A stretch of 64,000 bases of DNA from Dipylidium caninum (Eukaryota; Platyhelminthes; Cestoda; Cyclophyllidea; Dipylidiidae): assembly GCA_017562135.1 (NCBI GenBank), contig QEYB01000652.1:1-64000 (forward strand), written 5' to 3'. Of the stretch, positions 55,701 through 64,000 are shown piece by piece; the first letter of the stretch is position 1, and each line of letters begins with the position of its first letter. The notes below the pieces were generated by a model. That model saw only the letters and a program-made list of their open reading frames with translations, was not told where the DNA came from and did not search any database. The translations under genes were made by a program, and so were the position numbers.

Positions 55701-58700
55701 CGAGTTTCTGTGACTCTCCGTACCACATGTTGACGAGGTTGCTCACCTGCAAAGAGCGAAGGCAAGTTGGCATGAGGAAAAGAGCGAGAGAAGAGGGCGG
55801 AGAAGGGGATGGACACACATGCGAGCAGTGCTATCTCAAGGCATCCTCGACATCTCCCCGCTGTGGAGCACGAGGACGAGTTGTCAATTGCTGGCGAAAG
55901 GCGGGGCGGGGTGGGTGAGGAAGATGAGGAGTTAAAAGCCATCATCAAAAATAGTCGAGAGCGGAAAATAACAGGTTGTCAGAGGGGGAGACGATATTTG
56001 TGAAAAGCCTTTTTGTGACAATTGCTATTAGCCGAACAATTACCCCCGGCCAAGCTCGCTCAGGCGGGGCTGAGGGGAAGAGAGAGGTAATGCTACCTCG
56101 CCACTTCGCTTCTCAACTACCCTAATTCCCCACACGAGGTGAAACGAGGCCAGATAAGAATGGTGTCCAAACTAAAGTGGGTGGGCAGCAGTTGCAAACA
56201 TGCATGCAAGGCAGACGTAGCCTTGATAACAAACAAAACGTAGGCGTGAGAGTCTTGGCGACTAAAGGATGGGAAGGACGGAAATCAGACGCTGGTGCGC
56301 GGGAGAGAGGAGAGTGCTGGCGGCGGTCTACAGAGCCCTCGCCCGCCTCCCCCCTAATTTAAAAATTACCCTTATTGTTCCGCTTGCTTCGGCGAAAACA
56401 ATGAATGTCAGCTTGATTGGATCTGTTGTGTCGACTTGTATACACACCCGTCGGAAACTTGCGCCATGGTAGTGTGCTCGCCTCCTCAAGAAGACACCGC
56501 CGACTAGACAATTAAAGGCTAAGGCGGCGAAAAAGGCACTTGATGGCGCTACGGTTGGGTATTTAAGTTGAACTGACTCTCCTTTAACCCTTTTTCCTCT
56601 CCGATTGCGAGGAGTGAATAGGGTGGGATAAAGTGCATCGATAGACGCTTAGAACGGACACATCACTCGCCAGGACGGATGAGATGGAGGAATTGAGAGA
56701 AGGGCTTCCTCTCCCTCGCACCGAAAGTTAACTCCAAATGGGTGGAATGAAGAAGCCTTTTTCGGTGACGTGCCGTATTCCCTCGTCAAACTAGATAGAA
56801 TAAGACATCACCATGACACAAATTTTCTACACACTCCCATGGACGGCGTCCGTCAGTTGCTCAGCGATTGAATAGACAATGGAATGGGAGAGATTTTTTC
56901 TCATTTTGTCTGCCAACCTTCTCCAAGTCTACACAAAGAATAAGTGCATTTGGTAGAATTAATTAAGTGCTGACAAAAGACTACTGGCACAGAATAAAAC
57001 GAGAAAATTCGAGTGTTTTGTGATTTTTTTCCGTACAAGAAAAAAAGTGGCGCCGGTTAAGCGGGGTAGAGTTCATAAGTAGGGAGATTGAAGGGTTGAA
57101 TAGCCAAAATGCGGGTCAAAAAGGAGAGGAGAGTGAATCACTCCTCTGCTCTCCTATACCGCCTTTAAAGGGTACGCTTAAAAAATGGGATCAAGGGGTA
57201 AACGAGAACCAACCTGAAGATTGAAGAACCTCGCATTGGCAGCACGAGCCGTGGCTCTGGCGAGAAGGGTTTTGCCACACCCCGGGGGGCCATAGAAGAG
57301 GACCCCTTTGGGGGCACGGAAGAGGCGTGAATGGGGGAGGAAGAAGGCTGCAGAACGGAAAGGTAGGATAACAGAGTCTCTGAGGTCGGTCACCACGTCT
57401 TCTAGGCCCCCGATATTAGACCACGAGGTCTCCAGGGTCGAGGTGTCCACGAGGCTCACCGCGATGCACACCTCATAGTCGGTGAGTTGGGGCAGGGGGC
57501 TGATGTGCAGCGCAGTAAGGAGCTCCAAAGCCTACACGGATAAGGGGAGGGAGAGCTCAAAACGACGCCTAGATCATATTAACACCGCTCACTTCGGGTA
57601 TCAGGGCCCAGGGCAAATAGTTTAAATTGCCTACACGAGTCGAGTTAATCGTTTTAATTAGAGGGCAGGGGAACGGAGACGATCCCAAGGTATCGTCTGG
57701 TGAGAGTTTACGAGGCTTTACCCCAAACAACGTACCATGATTACGTCGATGACAGTGATGCTAAAACTGTATTATCGCAAGAAAGAAAGGTGAAGGGGAG
57801 AGAAGCGGTTGTTTTGTCCACTTAAGCCACAATTTCTTCTCTCCTGGCCAATTCAGACGAAAAATGCTAGCTTCCTCGGCTCCACTCACCGCCACGAAAC
57901 AAGTGAACCGCAATAGATGTGTCGATGAGAATGAAGGCTGGAAAAAAAGGCGTTGAAGCGTTCGCCAGCTCAAATCATTCCGGGTAGTGAGCACACAACA
58001 CGGTGCTGACCAAATAAACTCAGTCAGCATCAGCTATGCAGAATGACTTCCAGAACGAATTCATGGCCCCAAAGTGGGTGGGACGGGGGTCCGCCTTGGC
58101 CGCACGATGCCTCTCTGCTGTGATGTAAAAATAAGGGGGGGGGGGGGGAGGGGAAAGAAGGTGGGGGAAAGCGAGATCGGGAGAGTCACTCACGCCTTGA
58201 AAAGACACTTCGACTTCACTGAGAGCAGCTCCCACTTTTTCCATTAGAGCCTTTTGTTTGCGCTCTAGCCTACCCTTAAACATACTACATTAAGGGTTTT
58301 TCTATGAAACAACGAGAAAATATAAACAAGTAGTAATTCAATGTCAACCAACTATGTGCGCTCCCATTCTACACGCCACAGTGATCGACGCTCGAATCAA
58401 AGGAAAAAAATAGTTCTAATTTGACACGCGCACACACAGGCACAAAAGTAAGTCTCAACAGTTAAGGAGGCCAATTAATCTTCACAACATGGGGATTCGT
58501 CATGATTCCGGCTTGGCACCGGTCAAATGCCATCTGAAAATCCGTGGCGGATCATCGCAGAAGTGCGCAGATTGCAACTCAACCTGAAACGCAATTTGAT
58601 CTTAAGTCGGAATCGGACATTCGTCTGCGCCGCCGCCACAGCTCCAAGTAAATCACATCGGAACAACAAAAATGGGGACTTCAGCAGCAGCATCCTTAGC

Positions 58701-61700
58701 AGAAGAAGCCAATTTTTCAAACTTGGAGCAAATTTTTGTTTTGGAGAAAGTAGGGAGGAGAGAAAAGAGGATAAAAAAAACAACACTACCACCAGATCCG
58801 TTGGCGATGACAGTTCATCACTTTGGCAACACATTCCAATGCAAAAAGGTGAATTTTTTGTCAAAGAAAATGTGTCCTCGGCCTTTTAGCCAACACTCCC
58901 TCAGTTATTCACAGAAGCCACGATTGAAGTACTTCACTTGCAGAGTTAATAACACAACACTGGACAGGTAAATAGGGAAATGGTTGAGTAGGGTGGAAAC
59001 TTCACTTGCCGTATGGGCAAAAAAGGAAATTTACAAGTTAAAAAGAAGTATTAGAAAGATATGGAAAAGAAAGTAAGAGCATGATTAAAACTACGGACAA
59101 AAGAACACGCCAAAGGAGTTTATGAGTGTGGGTGAAAAACTCACTGGCTCCGTGCCTCTTTATCCTCTTCAAGCCTCGGAGCTCAAACACGGCGAGGGGA
59201 AGGCGGAGTTAAAAGTCCCCTCGTAATGGAGGCCGTTACAATTTGCTTCGTCTAAAATAGGCCTGTAGCGCTCAAAAAGAACACGTGCGGGAGTGCACAA
59301 CTTGAAACACAGCGAAGGCGTGACTCTACTGCCCAAGTCACCTCGGGAAGTAAAGTTCCCCCGACGCCCATTGGAGACGACGACCCACTTTACCACTAAC
59401 GGCCGCGGACACACGCTACCGGTGGGAAGACCGTCAGGCCAGCTGAATTGCCACTGTGCCCTTAATTGGTGGGCATCCCATCCGCCCTGTTGTTTTTTAC
59501 GTAATGAGTGAACAAAAAAATAAGAACGAATGCCTCATTTCGCCGCTAATGCCACAGGGAGAAAATAAATGCGGGCATCACAAGCGTGTAACGCTGATGG
59601 CGGTAGGAAGGGGTCTTGAATGTAGATTCGAAAAGATCAGCCTCCTTCTCATTTTCTCACATTTAGATGAGCCCATAAAAGGAGTACGAAGTGCCCGGCA
59701 ACGGATTAAGGCCATTTTCAATTGGTCTAAAGCTTTGTACACAATCAGGCGACACCTAGTTGGGAAGGGGAGATTGTCACGAAACGAGTGTTATTTTTGT
59801 GCCTCTGCTAAGAGAATAAAATTCGTTATAAGAGCATAAAGTTAGGGGCAATTATACCTGCCGTACAGTCGCTAATGTCTCCCAGTAACCTGTGGTCACT
59901 GAAGAATGCGGTATTTCGATTGAGCGAAAGTTATAAATTACAGGGATGAAAATTAACCGGCAACAGGACCTAGAGAGAGTGCAAATCTCCCCGTTAAACC
60001 CATTTACTCAAATCCAAATCTCCTTTTTCCAAGGTTGTTACGAGTTTGTGTTTTAGAGTATAATTTGGGGAAAGGGGGCAGGAGTCTGTGCTCCAAACCA
60101 AGGAGGCCCATGCTATCGTTGAAATAAAGACGGAGTTGGTGCTACAGTACTTATTTTACTTAAGTAGTATATAACGAGTGTAAAGGCTAAAACAGGCGAA
60201 ACAAGGAGGTGTGGGGTGCGTCGTATAAATAAATAAAACATTTGCTTACCTTCTTCCGCGCAGCCTTCTTCTCCCTCGCGGTGGGGTTGAGTTGGCCAAT
60301 GAGATAGTACAAAAAACCCATACTGCCGGCGAACGAGACCAACGGAATTAAAAGACGCAGGATGGTCTACGGAGGGTGAGGTAAAAAGAGCAATGAAAGG
60401 CCCTTCTAGGCACTACCGTGAGAGCACAATCACGCAAGTAGTACCGACGACCCTTTCAACGCATTCACAAATGATCGAGACGAGAGACAAGAGGGGTAAA
60501 GCACAAACACAACACTGGAATGATGACAGTAGTGGGAGACAGATCATGTGCAATTATAGACAGAGAGGGACTCGTGGATAATAAGACACGGCAGAATGCT
60601 AGAGCATTTGGTAAAAGGAGTAGTAGTCGGCTACCGACCCTCCAACCGCATCTAGTTATGTCCGGAAACGACTCGGCTGCCGGACATTTAGGGAATTTGC
60701 CGGAAGGAGACTCGGTAGGATCTGCTCCACCAGGATGGGGGAAACCCTAGTGTTGTTCACGCAACACATTGCAATTCGAAGACGGCGTCGGAGAAAGCAA
60801 TGAAAACCGGGTAGTCTACGATGCTGCATAGAGGCTGTTTTAGGGGGAAAATGTCGTTACAGGGGGCACAGTGGACAAACTAAGTGCCCTTTTAGGACGT
60901 AGCATTTGCTCTTCAAAAAAGTTACAGTTTGACGTGAATACTAACTAAAAGGACTCTCAAGGTGATTAGTGTTGTACCAGGCAGAAGAGCTGCATCTAAA
61001 CAAGATGAAATCTATGGTGGATAGGTGAAGTGAGAGAGACTAAAAAACAAGAATCTCAGAGGCAACCCGCGAACTCCACGAAACAAAAAAAATACGGAGA
61101 AAAACTTTACAGCCTACCATGTTAGGAGGAGATGGGAATGAAACACATAAATCTCTGACAGCGACAGTGAAGTTTCGCCTACTGTCGTGCTCCAAGGAAT
61201 GTGTTCAGCCTTGAGTCGATTAGCATACGACCACAAAAAACTCTCATGGAGTATTCCTCAATCAGAAGGGGAAAGGTTGATACAGCGAAATTTACGTACG
61301 ATGAGTCCTTTTGGTGTGATGGGGCAAGATCCCATGAGCTTTTCGCTCCCCGAACATGGATACAACGTTGAGGGGAAGGAGTAGGCAAGGCTAACACCCC
61401 AAGGAGAATAGAGTATCGTTACTACTGAGACTCAGCTTTGACCTCAACGACCAGCAACCCTGTAGTGGTTAAGTTCGTTCCAGATGAATGCGGGGAGGAG
61501 AAGACTCACGAAGAAGTGTTCCTCAACCTTGTCATCGGCGAAGGAATAATCCGGAATTGAATGTGCCGGGGGTTCCCAATAGTACACCATGTTGCGCAGC
61601 GTCTTCCAGAGCTCCTTGAGATGCTCCCTTACGGCGAGCAATGACATCCGCAGCGATAGTAGCGGAGAATCAGGAACTTCTATGATGCTTGTCGAAGTTG

Positions 61701-61710
61701 AGTCAGGCAT
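49654..61710 (-). CDS. ATAD1: ATAD1/Msp1 AAA ATPase, 8 exons, 457 aa
   Basis: ATP-driven hexameric extractase anchored in the outer mitochondrial and peroxisomal membranes; the family pulls out mislocalised tail-anchored proteins. Seen here: a membrane anchor at residues about 70-90 ([19 protein letters not shown]), a basic linker, [20 protein letters not shown], Walker A GPPGCGKT (214-221), pore-loop WYGES (Trp247, Tyr248), Walker B IIFIDELD (269-276, Glu274), sensor-1 region GATNRP (Asn319), arginine fingers Arg330/Arg331, and [10 protein letters not shown] near sensor 2. All catalytic residues are present. Total exon length 1,374 nt divides exactly into 458 codons. Human ATAD1 is 361 aa; the excess is mainly a 67-residue first exon before the anchor. 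It converges on the membrane-protein gene at 45-47 kb. Confidence 0.93.
49778..53278. other. ATAD1 intron 7
   Basis: About 3.5 kb, the largest ATAD1 intron. No exon, repeat pair or RNA gene recognised. Confidence 0.5.
53279..53523 (-). CDS. ATAD1: ATAD1 exon 7, lid subdomain
   Basis: Acceptor gtaattcatag|GTT and donor AATCC|gtgagt (phase 2). Begins [20 protein letters not shown] and contains [20 protein letters not shown], the small helical AAA lid with the GSDL motif. Confidence 0.92.
53565..53743 (-). CDS. ATAD1: ATAD1 exon 6, sensor 1 and arginine fingers
   Basis: Acceptor cttcacccag|AC and donor TACAAA|gttagt. [48 protein letters not shown]. Nearly identical in pattern to animal ATAD1. 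Confidence 0.93.
54160..54320. repeat. Inverted repeat arm 1 in ATAD1 intron 5
   Basis: Contains CCCAGCTGTCCCAGTC, GTCTGACTCAA.CCCTGTCC, GAGCAGCGTTTGGTC and CAGTCCGGCTAAGTGAGCAT. The reverse complement is at 54,930-55,110. Confidence 0.75.
54930..55110. repeat. Inverted repeat arm 2 in ATAD1 intron 5
   Basis: Reverse-complement counterpart of arm 1 with about 600 bp between; blocks appear in the same order with small indels. Confidence 0.75.
55638..55746 (-). CDS. ATAD1: ATAD1 exon 5, pore loop and Walker B
   Basis: Acceptor cgctctttgcag|GTG and donor GAACTTG|gtaagg (phase 1). [20 protein letters not shown] and [11 protein letters not shown]; the Asp completing Walker B comes from the next exon. 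Confidence 0.93.
57214..57531 (-). CDS. ATAD1: ATAD1 exon 4, Walker A
   Basis: Acceptor atccgtgtag|GCT and donor CTTCAG|gttggt, 106 codons. [40 protein letters not shown] and [20 protein letters not shown]. Confidence 0.93.
58194..58274 (-). CDS. ATAD1: ATAD1 exon 3, linker
   Basis: Acceptor atgtttaag|GGT and donor CAAGGC|gtgagt, 27 codons, phase 0. [20 protein letters not shown] resembles the coiled linker (QAEKLMKQIG) between anchor and ATPase. An alternative acceptor a few bases later would break frame. Confidence 0.7.
58275..60249. other. ATAD1 intron 2
   Basis: AT-rich; open frames here (for example 59,456-59,839) lack exon-like boundaries. Confidence 0.45.
60250..60366 (-). CDS. ATAD1: ATAD1 exon 2, membrane anchor
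   Basis: Acceptor cctccgtag|ACC and donor AAGAAG|gtaagc, 39 codons, phase 0. [20 protein letters not shown] then [18 protein letters not shown]: a hydrophobic segment followed by the basic linker seen in ATAD1 (DPTRKQK-like). Confidence 0.85.
61510..61710 (-). CDS. ATAD1: ATAD1 exon 1, N-terminal extension
   Basis: ATG at 61,708-61,710 directly after ctcactag; donor CTTCTTC|gtgagt, phase 0, 67 codons. Reads [20 protein letters not shown] and an amphipathic stretch. A second Met at residue 22 is an alternative start. Human ATAD1 has only a short leader before its anchor, so this is unusual. It could also be a separate upstream exon, but the phase and position fit. Confidence 0.6.
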
Positions 61711-64000
61711 CTAGTGAGTCCCGAAAGGAAGAAGCACCTTACTAGTGGGGCCCGAGGACAAGTAAAAAGTCAGACTAGAGTCGTGCAAAACCATATTTGA
61801 ATCTATTTCTCAGATCCACACTTTCGCCTGAGGAGTTATTATTACGGGAATAGGATAAACAACAGCGGTAAAGCCGAGAATTCGACACAATTTCAATGAG
61901 TAAAGCATTTACCTAGACGTCATAAAAAAAAAGAGGCATTCTCGAGATTGATAGATCTATTTTGCCTCACTTTAACTCATAATCAGATGCAAGTCAAAAG
62001 AAGGCTCGAAATACTCGAGACAAACACGAAATTCAATAATAAAGTAGAGTCAAGTTGTGTGTGCGTGTACTCTTCGCTGAAAAACCTACTTTATGCTTAA
62101 TTTGGAAGCTACAAAACTGGCCGGATTTTCGCTGGGTAGCTCATACATCCTAAAATTAGTAGTGGGACAGGAATGCCACGTCATTGGAAATTTGGAGACA
62201 AAGCGACTACGCTTTAGCAAGACTGGAGGGATGGAAAAAGCCGCAAACACTGGGGCGTCGCGTGGCCATTGATGAGTCATGACCGTCTTTCGCCTCTCCA
62301 GCCACTTCACCTTAGCAGGAAAAGGGTAAACAAGAGATTTACCTAAGTACACTCAGGACATCGGGGAATATGCGTAAACCAGGTAGCGAGTCGGGGTAAT
62401 GGCGAGGCTGATCTAAACCCATTACAAAAAGCGCATGGAATTATACAGATTGAAATGATTTCAACAAGTGTAACTTTGTAGGAGGACGAGGCGAGTGCTT
62501 TTGTAAAAATTACAACGTGGAAAGTGAATTTTTTGGTTCAAGTAATGAGGCAGTACGTGAATTGCTGACGCAGTGAAGGGAAAACGCTACTCAATACATC
62601 AAAGGCTCAGATTTAAAGCCAAGACAGGCATGGGAACGGTTTCGGGAAAACTTCGAGACCCATAGCAAAATAGGATACGATCGTTAACAAAATGCGGAAT
62701 AAGGAAGAAAATTTGTGGAAAATAATTTGAGAACGCCTCTGTTACCCCAATTATGCAAATTTAACAAAAGCACTACTTGTGAACAATAAGTAAGTTATTA
62801 AACTATTAAGGAAAGGGGTAATCGGGACAATACATCAGGATGGTAAGCCATGACAAAAAATTGGACATAAAATAACGTTGATCAAGAACAAAGTCAATAA
62901 GGTGGTATGTTTGACTTTTCACAAGGATGGCGACAATGTAAAACCTAATGCCCATTAGAACCTGAAACACATCAAGGAAAAATTTGGCAACAGACTAAAA
63001 ATATCATAAGTGAAGGCTAAAGCCAAAAATGGTCTCTGCACTGGTAGATAAAAATCCACCAATGCTGACAATCAACCAGCGGCTCCACAATTAAAGGCGA
63101 TCTTAATACATTTATGCTCACAGTACTGCATTCTTACATGCCGACTCCCGACCCAACACTAGAAAAGCAGATTTATAATCACAAAGCAAGAGTGAAGAGT
63201 AATAAAAAACAAGAATAAAAGTGAGAAGCGCAGAAGAACAGCCTGATAGAGAGGAACCTCGTGGCAAAGTAAAATTCAAATACATATGATATCCTTACGT
63301 TGAAAAACGGCGTCGTAAAGGTAAGTAGACGACCCAATGAGAAAAGAAATAGTGATGTGGCTACGGGGGTTTGGAAAACCAGATTAATGGACAGGGGAAA
63401 AAACGTTACAATTTTTGCTTCCGATAGTAAATCCGGGTGTCAACATGACGAATAAATATATGGTAAAGAAATGTTTCAAAGATGGTCTCACAGTGTCAAA
63501 TGCAGGAATTTAAAGAGTTTGATCAGTGGGTCCCAAAATACCCCGAAAGAGCGAGGTTACTAAGGGACTTCAGAGAACTCTCATTTTTGAGACTGCTTTC
63601 ATAGATGTGGCGTGAACAGTATATGTAGCTGGTGATTAGATATGGAAGGGCAAAACATCTCGGTGGAAAACACACAGGGAATCCGAAAAGGTGCTGGTTG
63701 AATGTGATGGCTCAAATATAATGCATACTCAACGACCACGCAAGGACATACCGAGATAAAAGCCAGCTTTAAAGAAAGCGCGCTAAATACAAACACCAAT
63801 CGGAAGACTTACCCACTTTTACCCTGTTTATATCCCTTTTTGCATAGTGAACATTACGAAAACAGGTAAAACGTGTTCAGATAATGCGTCGCACAGCTCC
63901 TTGGGTTAAATGACTTGTTGAATAGTCCTCCAAATGGCGATTGAATGTGTGCGTATATGTAAATTGACCCTTAGACGGCGAAGTTTGAAAGCGTAAAATA
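61711..64000. other. AT-rich right end, no gene supported
   Basis: Upstream of the ATAD1 start. A minus-strand open frame at 62,086-62,352 is the only protein-like stretch and has no convincing partner. Confidence 0.4.

Noticed and set aside
59456..59839. 127-codon plus-strand frame in ATAD1 intron 2
   Set aside because: No promoter, exon boundary or family signal; consistent with chance.
62086..62352. Minus-strand open frame of 88 codons upstream of ATAD1
   Set aside because: Moderately protein-like, but no start context, no partner exon and no recognised family.

Overview
The window reads as nuclear DNA of an invertebrate animal. Most of it is non-coding. The coding sequence is split into short exons with GT-AG introns, and the recognisable products are animal families: an ephexin-type RhoGEF, the ATAD1/Msp1 AAA ATPase and an ENTREP/FAM189-like membrane protein. 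No bacterial operon, ribosome-binding-site pattern, CRISPR array or recognisable transposase/reverse transcriptase was seen. Very short exons, few transposons and splice-acceptor-like sequence directly before three start codons would fit a flatworm, but the lineage is an inference of low certainty.

Layout. (1) 1-14 kb: no conventional multi-exon gene found. The main structure is a large imperfect inverted duplication, with arms at about 6.23-9.04 kb and 11.34-13.56 kb. Each arm carries pentanucleotide arrays and a degraded copy of a very small secreted-peptide gene (7,295-7,441 minus; 12,176-12,333 plus). (2) 14-18.4 kb: GC-rich, low-complexity, no supported gene. (3) 18.4-38.9 kb, minus strand: one large gene, reconstructed here as 23 phase-compatible coding exons (about 1,276 residues to the last exon I can support). 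It has a long Thr/Ser-rich N-terminal region, several micro-exons (8, 18, 27 and 40 nt), a DH domain and a PH domain. The 3' end is unresolved and no SH3 domain was found. (4) 38.9-45.1 kb: divergent intergenic region, GC-rich near the RhoGEF start and AT-rich towards the next gene. (5) 45,127-46,977, plus strand: a single long ORF (616 aa) with four membrane segments and two PPxY motifs. A splice donor lies just after its stop, and a possible further exon lies at 48.3 kb. (6) 49.65-61.71 kb, minus strand: ATAD1/Msp1 in 8 exons (457 aa), converging on gene 5. (7) 61.7-64 kb: AT-rich, no supported gene.

The three large genes are not an obvious pathway: Rho-family GTPase activation, endosomal/ubiquitin-ligase adaptor, and extraction of mislocalised tail-anchored proteins from mitochondria and peroxisomes. 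Exon models rest on reading-frame phase, splice-site sequence and remembered family similarity; no alignment or transcript data were available.
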